Below, one piece after another: positions 22,460 to 35,354 of a stretch of DNA of 64,000 nucleotides. The stretch lies in NCBI GenBank assembly GCA_029339505.1, contig JAQISU010000033.1, positions 2,412,001-2,476,000 of the forward strand, given 5' to 3'. Source of the DNA: Unio delphinus. Lineage: Eukaryota; Mollusca; Bivalvia; Unionida; Unionidae. Position numbers and translations under genes: made by a program. Positions within the stretch are counted from its first letter, which is position 1. Every line of letters begins with the position of its first letter. The notes under the pieces were generated by a model, which saw nothing but the letters and a program-made list of their open reading frames with translations, made no database searches and was not told the DNA's origin.

Positions 22460-23230
22460 CATGTGAATGCGTTGATAACTTGATCAATTTTAGCTGTGCT
22501 GATATTTACAATGAAAGAATTCAGTGGTTAAACCCCCCCCCCCCCCCCTTCAGATGTGCCTGCTGTATTTATTAGAGTACATCAAAAGAACACAATGCAA
22601 TAGCTGGGCCACAATTTCAATGACTTTGACTAGCAGCTTGGGTGGGAAAATGTACTGATACTTGCAATGACTGAATTCAGAGACAGAAAGACATCAAGAT
22701 GTAAATGCGGTTATTATAAGAGTACATCAGATCCTTAGTGTTCATTACTGATTGTAGCCAAATAAATAGTGCATATGCGACCTCAAAATCAAGATACTTG
22801 GACAAATCGTTGTTGTCATATTTGGGTAAGATCATAAGTATTTCGGAGTTAAATGAGTTAAGTTTACTTAGTGGGAGAATGTGTTGATTACTTTATCACT
22901 TTAGCCTTTGCTAATACCGGTATTCACAATTCAGTGGTTAAAATACTCCCATATGTGTCTTTTGTATTTATAAATGTACATCAAAAGAACAGATGCAAAT
23001 AGCTGGGCCACAAGTTCAATGACTTTGACTAGCAGCTTTGGGTGGGAAAATGTACTGATACTTACAATGAATTCAGAGACAGAAAGACATCAAGATGTAC
23101 ATGCGGTTATTATAAGAGTACATCAGATCCTTAGTGTTCATTACTGATTATAGCCAAATAAATAGTGCATATACGACCTCAAAATCAAGATACATCAAGA
23201 CTTGGAAAAATCGTTGTTTGCAAATTTGGA
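22460..23230 (+). repeat. Direct duplication of about 350 bp, 415 bp apart
   Basis: 22460-22810 and 22875-23225 align almost end to end. Both contain ACTTTGACTAGCAGCTT, GGGTGGGAAAATGTACTGAT, AGAGACAGAAAGACATCAAG and CATCAGATCCTTAGTGTTCA. The first copy carries a C17 run at about 22533. Part of the dispersed repeat family. Confidence 0.8.
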
Positions 23231-23995
23231 TAAGTATTTTGAGTTAAATGACAAACTGATTTTAATGAGATTCAGAAGATTGCTGAAGTTTCTATAACTG
23301 ATTGTTTGGATGTGATAGTGCCAGGTGTAAGAATGTGTGATTCCTGGCTTAGTGTTTGGAATAAGACCATTCCATGGATTTAAAAAATTCAGTCTCGGCC
23401 TGAAGGACTAACAAGAGTTACACCACTGTCATGCTATTTTGTGCATCTAAGGTCACCATTATTGGCACAAAACCCATACCAGACTTAAGTGACCAAAATA
23501 AAATTCTACAATGCTTTCCGATTGAAAAGCTGCAGTTGTCACCAGAATGTTCTATTTAAAGTAATTTTAATTTTGGATAAACAGGATATCACCACTGTTT
23601 TCATGACTCGAGATATCACTGCCTATTCTGCAAATGATTTTTAAGAGATAAAATGTTTTTGCATCAGGCTATGGAAATTAAATAGAATACTTTGGACTCT
23701 TTCTGTCTGCATCTCAACCAAAACAACATGTGATCCAGTGTTTACAGAAACGATGTCGCTGTGTAGAATTATCAGATGCTGCGAATAGGCTGACACAGTT
23801 GTACTTGTCGTTGTTATAAAAAAATGTGGAAATTAACTCGATGGCAATCAACAGTTCTAATAAGGAAAGTTCTACATTTTCTGGAAGGGGACTGCAACTT
23901 TTGCTGGTGGGACTCCTATTTTTTTTTTATACCAAACTATGAATCCTGGACTCTAGTTTTAAAATCCTAATGAGACCTCTGATGCTGTTACCTTT
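23230..23995 (+). repeat. Dispersed repeat family, copy 2
   Basis: ATAAAATTCTACAATGCTTT through TTGCTGGTGGGACTCCTATT and GAGACCTCTGATG. Homologous to copies at 17 kb and 51.6 kb. A truncated piece with GTTGCTGGTGGAACTCCTAC recurs at 25.17 kb. Confidence 0.55.
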
Positions 23996-26738
23996 GGGTG
24001 AACTTTAGGTCAGTCTAGATCTGAATTTTATGGAGAAGTCACTTCTTGTTAGAATAGGGAAATGTATTATATGTGTCAAAAGTTTGATTGCTGTGAAGGT
24101 GTCCTCTTATTCTCATTTGCTATCATAGTTGTACTTAACATTGGTTTTAAGCAATACTTTATTTTTAAGGAGAAAGTTTTGTTTTGTCTGTATTGTATAT
24201 TATGAACATTTTGTAAGCGTGTGAATGTATTAAATTCATATACAATGTATTTTTACTTACAAGTCTATTTGGAAAGGAAAATATCATGCAAATTATTTTG
24301 GCCATATGACTTCAAAAGAGCATAACAGAAACTATAGATTGCAGTGCTTCCAATAACGCACAAATGTGCATTGCTGACGTGAAATTAAAAATGACGCCTT
24401 ATAAGAGTCCAATAGGACGTAATAAAACTTGCTGAATAAATAGATTTCCAGAGAAAAGGTTGAGATTTCTCAAAACAAGAAGTCTCAATGATTTTCTAAG
24501 CCCTCTTAGAAAACGATCATGCTCATTAATTAGGCATTGTGTTCATTTTTAGTGTAATGGAATAAGTCTTAATGCTTGTGATCGCGAAAGGACAACATGC
24601 TAAGGATTCAAATTATTTTTGAAGATAAGCCTATAATGAGAAATATTATTATCATTTGTTACTTTCATGTCAAGGCTTGGACAAAATGCTGATTTCAACA
24701 ATGGTAAGGTATTTTGGGGGTTCAGCGCATACATGCCAGCCATTATGCATTTGTCCTAACCATTACACCTTTTTTCAACCAATGATGTTTTATGTTCTGC
24801 AGTATATTACTTACACTATTTTGGTAAATTAAAAAAATAAAATAAATACAAATCGGTAAAAAGTTTTTTTTAGTTTAATTTCTTTAGTCCCACTAAAATA
24901 AATTTTATAATAAAAACATCGCTGCTGTGTAAGAATTTTCCTTGTATTTATTTCCAAGAAAACTGACAGGTTTCATCCGTTTCAACTTAGCCTCACAGAT
25001 TCATTTTATTTATTTAAAATATAACATTAATTTGTAGCATGTTTCCAAGTAGACTTTTCAAATAATTAAAAACAAGTAATTAAACTGACATTGATTTGTG
25101 TCTCTTTATTCCTGACATTATCATGGACATTTATTCATATCATGTATGCCTGACATGCTTCTGAGAGGGGGCTGCAACTGTTGCTGGTGGAACTCCTACT
25201 TTCAACAATATTCTTGTGAGACCTCTCTCTCACACACACACATCGACACAACTTACTGTAGATACTATAAAGTGAGACCCTTTAGCATCTTGTAAAGGGA
25301 TATCCATTTATGCATTGGTAACCCAAATGCATACAGTTGCAAATGTGTGTGTGTGTGTGTAAAGCAAAATCTATATAAGGTTAATAATGATGCTTATACT
25401 ATGCTTGTCTAGTGGCTGTTACTCCAAGGCTACTCTGGGCCTATGATTTGCACCCAGTCTAACTTATAGGGACTGACATTAATCTTCAGTTTTTCTCACC
25501 CCTTACACTCTTTATGTTCTTTTTTAAAATATTAATTTGACTTTTTTAAATTATAGAACCTCTACTCTCATTGTTCTTTATATTATCGATTTGACTTGTA
25601 CCGGTATGTATATAGACAGGTTGTTTGTTAGGTATACAGAAATTTTCTATGTGTGTGGTTTAATGGTAATTAAGCACAATTATGGCTGTATGTCACCTGA
25701 TAAAAGTTTAAATCTTAAGAGAACAAATTGACAATAAATCTAGTACAGGGATTAGTATTTTTGTTATCAAGAAAACATTAGTATATATAAACATGTTCTC
25801 TGCATGATAATGACTGTTTTCATTATGTGCTTTTGTAAAATTAAAGCAACAAAGTACATTTGTGTGGGTACTTAAATTTGTGGATTTGCCTAACATTTGT
25901 TGATATTTAAATTCATGGATTATTGATTCACATTCTGATAACTGAGAATACAAAGGATCAAATATATGCCAAGAAGATCTGCATTGCTTGAATGGTTAGA
26001 ATGGTACTATGGTACCACATGTATGATCACAAATCGGAAACCATTTAAATTTGGGTAATAAAGTTTTAGATGGTGTGTTTAAAAAAAAAATCATCCAAAA
26101 TTATGTAACAATTGTTTTACTTCTATAGATTAGGCCATAAAATATTAACAATCGGCTCTTGCACAACAAGGTAAACATATTTTCATAGTAATTTATTTCT
26201 TTGTATTAGCATCAATTTTATTTGCTTATAGCCAAAGGTATGCCATGTTTGTTTATTTGATGCACATTTAAAAATTGAAACAAATGTATACGATAGTTTA
26301 TATTACAAAAGAAAAGATTGAGATGTTAGATCTCCAATCCTACTAGCACTATGTTTCATTTTCACAACAATTTTCCAAGTCCCCCAGAGAGCTTCATGTT
26401 ACCTTATCATCATAATGAAAGCACAATGTATAGTTGAATAAACATAGAAGTTAAAGATGTAACTACTGCTTATAAATATATAGCCAACCATATAAAATAT
26501 AATGGACTGCATATATTGGTTATCACCAATTATTCAGTAATGATACTGCAAATATTGACAAAACAATGACAACACAAGTACAGTGATCTACCACATATAA
26601 AAAAGAAACCAAATATTAGAAATTAATACCAAATATAAAAGCCGACATAGCATCCTTTGCATTCCATAATTTTTCCTGCCAATTATGAAATCGTTTATAA
26701 TTTTCACAGCCTGTATGCTATTTTTTTTTCTTTTGCAG
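23996..26738. other. NAA50 upstream/intron 1 sequence, no exon identified
   Basis: AT-rich. Contains a (TG)10-11 run at about 25338-25359 and a C/A-rich (CA)n near 25230. The first NAA50 exon should hold a start codon and perhaps one or two further codons; I could not place it here with confidence. Confidence 0.35.
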
Positions 26739-26875
26739 AGGAAGGTCAGAACTAGGGGACATAACACCACACAATATCAAACAGCTGAAGAGGCTGAATC
26801 AATTTGTTTTTCCAGTAACCTACAATGACAAATTTTATAAAGATGTTCTAGAAGTGGGAGAACTAGCCAAATTAG
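26739..26875 (+). CDS. NAA50: NAA50 N-alpha-acetyltransferase 50, first internal coding exon found
   Basis: NAA50 is the GNAT-fold N-terminal acetyltransferase of the NatE activity. It acetylates Met-Leu-type N-termini and some lysines, associates with NatA at the ribosome and is needed for sister chromatid cohesion. This exon begins after a T-rich acceptor (CTTTTGCAG) and encodes 'GRSELGDITPHNIKQLKRLN' and on to 'EVGELAKL', the N-terminal helix and substrate loop (FPVTYNDKFY). It ends at donor GTAAG. Reading phase requires two bases of the preceding codon from an upstream exon carrying the start ATG, consistent with a two-residue leader in the family. The four exons give about 166 codons versus about 169 residues in vertebrate NAA50. 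Near-complete conservation supports function. Confidence 0.95.
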
Positions 26876-27539
26876 GTAAGATGTGATAGAAGTTAGAGAA
26901 CAAATTGATTAAGATATATAAAGATTATCCAGTTGTGAGAGGTCCTGTATAACTTACCAATTGGCACACTAAGTTGTTTGTAAAGAACTTAGAGACATGA
27001 CACAAAATCCTGTACTTTGCATACAAATATCTTTGCGTATGCCCAATATGCAGGTGAAATTAGGTCTTGTTTGAACACTAATTTCTAATTGCAGAATTCT
27101 TGCCTCTGTTCGTGTCTAGACTTTTTATTTTATTTTATAAATATCTGTATGTGGAGTAAATTACACTTTTTATTAAATGGATGGTGAAATTCATAAAAAG
27201 AATGTGAACTTGTCATTTGATCATGTCATCAATGTTCTGAAAACTGATTATATCTAAAAAGAATATCTTGCGCTGATTAACTTTGTCATGTAAATGTATT
27301 GATAAAGCTTCACACTGAAAATACCAGATGACAAATGAAAAGATGCTGACATTCTTGAGTTGTTAATTTATCACAGGTTTAACTTGTTACTGATTCCTCC
27401 ACATTAAATTGATGCCTACATGGCCGTCATGGTGTCCTTCATGAAAATCTTGCCGTTGCTACTCCTCCTGCAAGGATGTTCATATTAGCTTGGAGTTTTC
27501 ACTAAAAGACTTCTCATGATGTTTAGTTGGTCCTATTTG

Positions 27540-28130
27540 TAAACAAAAAATAATGCTGAAATTAAGGAATAGTGATGCTAATGTTAAAAATAATGTTAAT
27601 AATGCTGAAGTTAAGGAATAGTAATGCTAATGTTAAAAATAATGCTGAAGTTAAGGAATAGTAATGCTAATGTTAAAAATAATGTTGAAGTTAAGGAATA
27701 GTGATGCTGATGTTAATAATGCTGAAGTTAAGGAATAGTAATGCTAATGTTAAAAATAATGTTGAAGTTAAGGAATAGTGATGCTAATGTTAATAATGCT
27801 GAAGTTAAGGAATAGTGATGCTACTACTTTACTCATGGTTGTATATGTTGTAAATAGTTACATATGAATTAAAATTTTCAAAATAAGTATTTGTTCCTTA
27901 AATTCAGTATTATTTTTTTTTTACAAGCAGTGTGTGTTTTTGTATTTTGTGCTTGGCAGATATGCTGAAATCAAGGAATAGTGATGCTAATGTTAAAGAT
28001 AATGCTGAAGTTAAGGAATAGTGATGCTAATGGTACAATAATTGCTGAAGTTGAGGAATAGTGATGCTAATGTTAAAGATAATGCTGAAGTTAAGGAATA
28101 GTGATGCTAATGTTAAAGATAATGATGTTC
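27540..28130. repeat. 40-bp minisatellite in NAA50 intron, two blocks
   Basis: Units of about 40 bp (AATGCTGAAGTTAAGGAATAGTGATGCTAATGTTAAAAAT with 31-bp variants lacking the last part) fill about 27545-27825 and 27960-28125. About 130 bp of unique sequence separates the blocks. The second block stops about 50 bp before the next NAA50 exon. Confidence 0.88.
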
Positions 28131-28180
28131 ATATTTTAAATATAGTAATGATGAAGCGTTTTTTTCTTGTTATTTTGCAG

Positions 28181-28300
28181 CATATTATAATGATATTGTT
28201 GTGGGTGCCGTTTGCTGCCGCATAGATTCTTCTGAAAATCAACGACGGCTGTACATCATGACTCTTGGCGCTCTGGCTCCTTACAGAAGGCTGGGAATGG
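28181..28300 (+). CDS. NAA50: NAA50, second coding exon found
   Basis: Acceptor TATTTTGCAG, donor ATGG|GTATGA. Encodes 'AYYNDIVVGAVCCRIDSSEN' and 'QRRLYIMTLGALAPYRRLGM'. This holds the central beta strands of the GNAT fold, the Tyr of the RLYIMTLG strand (a catalytic residue in the human enzyme) and most of the acetyl-CoA pyrophosphate-binding R-R-x-G-x-G motif, whose last Gly is completed by the next exon. Phase is consistent on both sides: the first codon is split G|CA and the last G|GT. Confidence 0.96.
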
Positions 28301-29460
28301 GTATGAAAGATAAATCAAGTTGATTTACACCAGACCTGCCAATCGTTGTGATTTGATTGGCCTTTCTGAAATGACCTTTAAATTACAGACTTGTAGAATA
28401 TTATTAACATGTAAATTTACATTGTGGTCGTATCAATCTTGGTTTGTGTTTAGGCTGAATATAGTTTTTCATATTAGATTTAATCTGCTCATGTTGTTTT
28501 TTGTTGTCGAAAAATGCCTACATGATCAAGATTTTACTTACAGTTTTGTCTGGAAATGACATCCAACAAATAAAACCACATTGAAGGTCGAATGACTATC
28601 AGCATCTGCAGAAGTTAAACAACCTCCAACCAGCCCAGAAGAATAAAAGGGGAATATTTCACTTCTTACAGGAATAAAGCAAGAAATGCAACAGTTACTT
28701 TAATTGGACATTTTATTTTGGTTTGAATGTTACTCGCAGCAGTAGAGATATTTGCCATAACCACGCAAAATTTAAACAAGATCAAATTGAGTTGTCTAGC
28801 AAGAAACCATTGACCTCCATGTGGTTTGGAATTGTCATTTCTAAAGCTGAAGTGAAGTTCATTAAGATCTAGGTGTACATTATGAATATTTTCATGTTGA
28901 ATTTAATGTTGCCTTCATTGCATTAGATCACACTTGTCTCAGGACAAAAATACAGTAGAAGCTGTTTGAAGGTAATTATTTTGTTTCTTGCAGAGGGAAT
29001 TTTATTAGTGTTGGCAGGTCTGTTATACAATAATGAAATATTTGCAGCCATGCCAAGTTATAAAAAAATGTTTGTACTCTTTCATATGATTTGATTAAAA
29101 CTTGAATTTATTCTTGTTTTCATGTTTTTAACAGCACTTTAAAAACGTCATTGGCTATATCATGTTAATGAAATGAAAACGATGTACATTCCCAAGGACA
29201 AACCAAGGAAGCCGAACATTGCTTTTCTTTGGCAGGCATCAATTCTGCAACTCTTAAATAACAATTCTGCTACACTACCAACTAAGATATTCAGTCCCCT
29301 TTTTGTATTTGTACTTGCAACCAAGATTTAGTTGGAATTTGGCCAGTATTATTTGCTGATTTGTTTATGAATAGATGAGACCTGATTATCAGGTATGCTC
29401 ATTTACATTGACATCAAGTGCATTCATTATAATGACTGTCATATTGAGATCTCATGGAAA
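28301..29460. other. NAA50 intron, no gene seen
   Basis: AT-rich intron sequence. A 79-codon frame at 28320 has no motif and is taken as chance. Confidence 0.4.
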
Positions 29461-29710
29461 TTTGTTCCTGTACTGTGTCACAAGATAGACTGAGTCGGGA
29501 CTGGATTAGTGAAGACACGGAACGCAACTGCGTTAATAAGATGTTTATTTTATAAACGCAATTTTAAAAATCAACTCTGACACCAATATTTTACAAAATG
29601 TAAGAAAAAGCTATTTAAATAAATGTTCCTAACATGGAACTATGAATTTCAGTAACGTAATGACAAAAAAGAAGTATATGAATGAATTTACAAATATGAA
29701 TATATATAAA

Positions 29711-30030
29711 AGGCTCGTATAACGAGATAGATGCAAATATGAAAAGATAATGCGTCGTCAATATGACGAGACTAGAATGAAGATATTAAATAATTAATAT
29801 GTCGTCCATATGACGAGACATATGCAATCGTGAACCCTAAATTCTGAAGTTCTCGTTCATGGGATGAGATTTGTGTAGAATGAAATTATGCAGGTGTCGT
29901 TCATATAACGAGACTGCAAAGAAGATATTAAATAAATAATACGTCGTCCATATGACGAGACTGGAATGAATAAATGTAAACTACTTGCTGAGGTATTTTG
30001 CTACTAGCCTGGCGTCCGTTTGACGTCAGG
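29711..30030. repeat. Array of seven imperfect palindromes, about 45-50 bp apart
   Basis: Dyad elements of the type TCGTCCATATGACGAGA occur centred near 29720, 29762, 29810, 29860, 29905, 29952 and 30018. Spacings are about 44-50 bp, the last about 66. Arms (CTCGT/ACGAG) are kept while the central 5-7 bases vary. The intervening spacers share GAATGAAGATATTAAATAA-like text. Confidence 0.7.
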
Positions 30031-30119
30031 AAGTACATCCGATTACACAGAGTCAAACCTAACAGTTGTGACCTTCACCTCACACAATCATATATAAATA
30101 CCATATATCTATACATCTA

Positions 30120-30390
30120 ACGCAGCATACATAAATGCAGCATACGTAAGCACCATACACAGGCACCACACACGAGCATTACACGGTCAGCATAGACAAG
30201 CCCACACACGTAGTCACCACAACATGGCACCACACACGCAGTTACCACAACACTGCACCACTTCAGCACAACACGTCACCACACTTCAGCCCAACACTTC
30301 AGCACAACACTTCAGCCCAACACGTCACCACACCACTTCAGCACAACACTTCAGCACAACACGTCACCACACCACTTCAGCTAAAATTAA
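30120..30390. repeat. Short tandem repeats (CA-rich)
   Basis: CAGCATAC/CACCACACAC units at 30120-30235, then 37-45 bp units built from CAACACTTCAGC and ACGTCACCACACCACTTCAG at 30245-30385. Confidence 0.8.
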
Positions 30391-31030
30391 AACAACCGAA
30401 CCGTGTAATACATATGACACGGTCAAGTATTCTCACACATATGTAGCGCATGCGCGCACATGAAATAATTATCCATGTACATTTAGCGTTAAGCATGCAG
30501 CGTATAATTGAACTCAGTTATGTTCAGATACAAAAGAACTAATGAAACAAAATATAGTACTTCTGATAAATTGGCGCTGCCTAACCTATGTATTTATTCT
30601 ATAGATTTTATAATAAATACTAAACATCTAATATGTAAAACAATGAATTATATCTTAATACAAATAGCAATGAGAACAAAGTTAAATCTATTGTTACCTC
30701 TTTTAGCTGATAGATTGCTCAGTTTAGGATGGAAGCGTTTCCGACAAGACTACATTGTAATGTGATGTCTGTCTTATAATTTCGTCCTTATATACCCCTA
30801 GCTGTGACAGATATGCGCAGCTAGGTACTTTAAACTGCAGGCAATTTCGCACATACAGCACGAGCTGAGTGTTCGCTCATTATGCCGAAATAACTAAAAA
30901 GCCCAAAAAATAATAAACTACCCTCGGTAAGGCTGTACGCAGTAACGAAATCAAGACTAGATTTTTGACCACACATACATATTGAACATAGTCGTATACA
31001 ATTCCATGACATACTGCATGTGGGCGTTTT

Positions 31031-33000
31031 AAGAAACCCTTCATTTGATCATGTGAAAAAATGTTTTTCCTGTTTTTTCCAAATGGCTTGCATTTCTAGG
31101 GTAATCATGTTTCCATAATAGGTTATTCAAGGTTTTTATGGCAATTCTACTGTCAGTAAAGATGTCAAATGTTTAGGAAAAGTCAACTGGGTATCCATTG
31201 ATCCTAATAATCAGTTACTTGGGTATGCTATCAAAGAAAATTATAATAAATGTAAACCTGAACTCCTTTGTTGTAAGTTCATAAATACCAACCCCCTAAG
31301 AGGTATAAGCATAATTATAACTGATGGCAGAAAAGCACAATGATAGCATAGAAGTGTAATCTATATACTACGTAAACATTTTGGTACTTACCTGGATCTG
31401 CAGTCTTGTCACAAATCAGCTCAATCTATGTGATTAGTATGTGAATACAGACACAAAACAAAAATTAAATTATTTATACACAACATTCACATTTACAAGT
31501 CTGGATCAAATGTTTAACTGAAACGTCTAAGAAAAGTCCACAAATTCTAAATGCTGTATTACATCACAATCAAAATCTTTTAAATTTTGTAATGCGCTAT
31601 TGATTTGTTTTGTTTTTTTCTGACGCAACATGTTCTTCAGTTTAACAAAATCCCTTACTAAGATTTTATAATCGTGTAACAAGGGCCCTGAGAGGTCTAA
31701 AGTGTTCTCCGTTACAGATTACTGCCATCTCATCTCTATCAGGGTGGGTTCGAGTCTTGAGCTCGGCCAATGTGATTATGTGAGAAAGCTTGGGTGGCAC
31801 TCTACAGTTTCATGTTTTGCATAGGGTTAGAATTATAAAGAAAGGAATTTTCCTGACTTTCCTCACTTGTTATACTGCTATTTAAAAAAGACCTTGTATA
31901 TCTTAGTTATAATTCAAAGAACTTTAATTTCCTTTACTTTGGTGTATGATTGATGGGTGTAATATGGGTTATAGAGTATACAGCTTGGCCTTGCTCCAGA
32001 TGTGCACCTTTCAAAAAGGTGCTAGTTCCATTTGGTCATTTTCACTTCTTGAACTTCAGATGGAAATTGTATTTTAAAAAAATAGAGCATATAACTTTTA
32101 TACATTTTATATATTTGGTAATTCATTCATTGCACTTTCAGAAGCTGGTATTGTTTAGTATGCCTGGCAAAGTTCATTTTCCCTATTTTAAAAGCTGCTA
32201 ATTATAGTGCACTTTAGACAAATTAATCAGATTTTTAAAAGCATCGTTTGTCTTTTTCAATAATATCTTCACATGTTAATCTCAAAATTGGAACTGGTTT
32301 TTAATCTTACATGTTTTATATTCAGACAAATAGACAACTTTTCTGTTAGAGGATTTCTGTTATTTTGGAGCTAATATAAATGTTGTAAATTTATCAGTAT
32401 TGACCATTGCCAAACCACTTTAGAAAATTTATGATACAAAGCCATTTGAACTTTGTCCACTTCTGATTGCAATTTTAAAAAAAGTGTACAAATAATTAAT
32501 TGGGAAGAACTTTGGTAACTCGATAAACAAAAGTCTAATCTTAGGAATAACTTAAGTTTGCACAAAAATGTTATTTTGCCAGTTGGTGTTAAGGATAACT
32601 TTGAATAAATTATAGTTTCATTTCAGACTTCATCTTCGCCATTTTATCCAGATTCACCAAAACCTTTATGCCTAATGATGTTAATTCAGCATAATTTAAC
32701 CTGTGATGAAATTTTGCTGTTATTGTTTTGGTATCTTAAGTTTCAGTCCTAAAAATCCTTGAAAAGAAAAAGTAAAACTTTGATGGAGGTTTTCACAGTC
32801 AAAAGAACCATCCAGAATTAAAGTAGTGCATATTTAGTTCAGAAGAAGAAAAAATAAAATATCAAGCCTATTTCAAAACAAAAAGCATCCTTGAAGAGAA
32901 CAGTTATATATATAGGAAATGTCCAAAATTATATAAACAAATAGATGCATGAAAGTGTCCCCATTTAAGGCAAGCTACAACAAGGAATTGCATGAACACT
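31031..33000. other. NAA50 intron sequence, one SINE fragment
   Basis: AT-rich. Apart from the SINE piece at 31.69 kb nothing recognised. Confidence 0.4.
31685..31815 (+). mobile_element. tRNA-derived SINE fragment
   Basis: GAGAGGTCTAAAGTGTTCTCC (tRNA-Leu-like A-box region) followed by box B GGGTTCGAGTC at about 31747 and GTGAGAAAGCTTGGGTGGC. It matches the 5' half of the SINEs at 44.2 and 63.0 kb; the 3' body is absent. Confidence 0.65.
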
Positions 33001-33003
33001 TTG

Positions 33004-33005
<2 letters not shown>

Positions 33006-33074
<69 letters not shown>
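33006..33074. repeat. (AT)34 microsatellite
   Basis: Uninterrupted AT dinucleotides, 68-69 bp, inside the NAA50 intron. Confidence 0.97.
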
Positions 33075-33078
<4 letters not shown>

Positions 33079-34045
33079 TATTCTCATCTATGAAACTGAT
33101 TCTTCAAAACATATACAAAGAAATATAATTAAGTTCATGTTAAAGTTTATTTCTGAGTACAGCTATCAAAAGTTTAGAGTCCGTTAAATTTATTTGTAAA
33201 AATTAAAATTTAAAAAATTCAAACTTGGCCGTGCTTTATGGAAGACATAGCAGTATGTCAAAAAGCCACTGAAAGTCAGTTGAATCCATACAGAACCACT
33301 GATGTTTTGCAGACAAACATCTAATGCCATAAGCAAACAAAACCAAAATGTATTTAATTCAATCTAACAGGAAAAGCACTATGCAAATAATTGGTGCTTA
33401 CGCAAAATAAGAATATTTGTCTCTTGAGTAGATTATAAATCTGGTGCTTCACATCATATTTCAGCCAAGAAAACCCACCAATAAATGTGAAAGAAAATAT
33501 GTATCTCTAATTCAATACATTCCACATTAATAAGCCCTTAGATTTATCTGACAGCAGTATCTACCATGTTAAATCATTTATCAAATACCTTCAGAAATCC
33601 ATTTTCACAAAGTTGTATCTATGCAGATACATTTATATCCTTACTGCCTAGATAAACATACCTCTGTGCATCTTACAACATGCAGTTCTTTAAGCAAGCA
33701 AGAATAAATAGTTAATTCATTTAAAAAATGGGATAGAAGTTGGAAAGCAAATTCATTTAGGAATTTTCAAGGCATGCTCTTTTCTCATTTTATTTGCCAG
33801 TCTTCATTTTCACTCTCTAGTTTCTAGAACCTTGGTAATACCAATGTAACATACTCATCCCTCTTCCACTTGAATGTAGGCATTTCCCAACCGATTTTCA
33901 TATTGACTGGAAGATCAGATAGAACCCGCTTTCTGGTATCCCAAATATTCTTGAACCTTGATAGCGGTAACTCCCTATCAGCATAATTTGACAAATTCAC
34001 ATTGATTGTTTTGGTACCTATCTCTGTATGACATCCTGCATTTGA
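33075..34045. other. NAA50 intron, no gene seen
   Basis: AT-rich. The 127-codon minus frame at 33824-34207 derives partly from the tandem repeat that follows and has no family motif. Confidence 0.4.
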
Positions 34046-34047
34046 AT

Positions 34048-34345
34048 CTTTAGTCCAGCAACCATTGTTTAAATCTCTAAAGTAGCATATCATATGTTTG
34101 AATCTCAGTTTGGTAGCATGTTTGAAACTTGGTATGACAGGCTGTGTTTGAATCTCAGTTTGGTAGCCTGTTTGAAACTGTATGGCAGCCTGTAGTCCAG
34201 CAACCATTGTTCAAATCTCTAAAGTAGCATATCATATGTTTGAATCTCAGTTTGGTAGCATGTTTGAAACTTGGTATGACAGGCTGTGTTTGAATCTCAG
34301 TTTTGGTAGCCTGTTTGAAACTGTATGGCAGCCTGTGTTTGAATC
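34048..34345. repeat. About 145-bp tandem duplication with 45-50 bp sub-repeats
   Basis: AGTCCAGCAACCATTGTT starts both units (about 34050 and 34195). Inside, TTTGAATCTCAGTTTGGTAG is repeated four to five times. Confidence 0.85.
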
Positions 34346-35287
34346 TCGGTATGGTGAATTCTTTAGACAGACTATTGTCAGTTACACTACATGCCTCATT
34401 TGGATTCATGTTTACTCATAAACACCTTATGGTATGTGTTTTGGAATATACACCTGATTGTATAAAAGAACCACATTTTTTGTGTGCAATACGGGTATTC
34501 TGAATACGGCAGAAAGAAAGAAAATATACCAGTCAGTCTGCACCATCTCTGTTCATTAAGTGCCTTAGGTTTCTGGCGATTTAATATCTGGTTTTGGATA
34601 CTATTCCTGTGCCACCAAATTAGTTTATTTCCATGAAATGATAAGGTCGGTCTAAAACAGGAGTCTCAAACATGCAAACTGCAACATCCGAAATTTTAAG
34701 ATAATTTAAAATGCAGATGTTTTCTTCACAAACTGATAGTTTTAATAAAATTTCAGTTACATTGTTTACTTCTTGTTTCCAACTTTTAATCTGGTTGCCT
34801 TCGATATATGAGACAGTTTCAGTGGTCTTTTTTTTTGGCCAATATTCTTGTCTTCATGTGACCCTTGTGGTGATTTTACTTTGAGACATCTGGTCTAAAT
34901 TACTGCTTGATTGTAATTTAAACTAAGCACAATTCTTTCTTAAAGAAACAAAAAAAATGTGTTAACATTTGCTTTTTCCAAAGCATAAAATTGCCCATTT
35001 ATATTGGAGCACTTCGGTTGTCAAATCTTCACTTTTGGAGGTGCATAGTTTTGCATGTTGTTAAGCTCTTCAGTATTAGAGACAAGTAAATCTTGTGTGT
35101 AGTCTGCAATCCCATGATGCCTCAACAGAATTGATCAGATTTTGAAATAGAATGAAACTTGTTAAATTTGAAATGCCACCGTCTCTTGTAAAACTGTTAT
35201 GTTTGGTTTATTGCATTTTGCTGTCATATATTAGGTCAGTGTGTGATTTTAAACATGCCCCTTATTGAAATCTTGTTTTATTTTCAG
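34346..35287. other. NAA50 intron, no gene seen
   Basis: AT-rich intron sequence up to the polypyrimidine acceptor. Confidence 0.4.
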
Positions 35288-35354
35288 GTACAATGATGCT
35301 GGAACATGTCTTGAAAATTTGTGACAAAGATGGAAACTTTGATAATGTATTTTT
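35288..35354 (+). CDS. NAA50: NAA50, third coding exon found
   Basis: A 67-bp exon between TTTATTTTCAG and TTTTT|GTAAGT. Encodes the end of the acetyl-CoA motif and the following helix, 'GTMMLEHVLKICDKDGNFDN' and on to VFL. The split codons G|GT and TT|G join cleanly with the flanking exons. Confidence 0.95.

Larger units (their letters stand above)
29480..31030. mobile_element. CpG-richer insertion-like block with palindrome array and tandem repeats
   Basis: Its composition differs from the surrounding intron: more CG dinucleotides, and none of the local AT-rich texture. It contains a row of imperfect palindromes (29711-30030), simple tandem repeats (30120-30385) and an 85-codon Lys/Leu-rich frame (30508-30765) without recognisable motifs. 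No terminal repeats were delimited. An unclassified mobile element inside the NAA50 intron is the most economical reading. Confidence 0.35.

Noticed and set aside
25537..25953. Short ORFs upstream of NAA50 as its first exon
   Set aside because: They do not end in the required phase with a donor and carry no NAA50-like residues.
29711..30030. CRISPR-like spacing of palindromes
   Set aside because: Eukaryotic intron, spacers resemble each other, no cas genes; treated as a palindrome array in a mobile element.
30224..30463. 79-codon His/Thr/Gln-rich ORF
   Set aside because: Generated by CA-rich tandem repeats.
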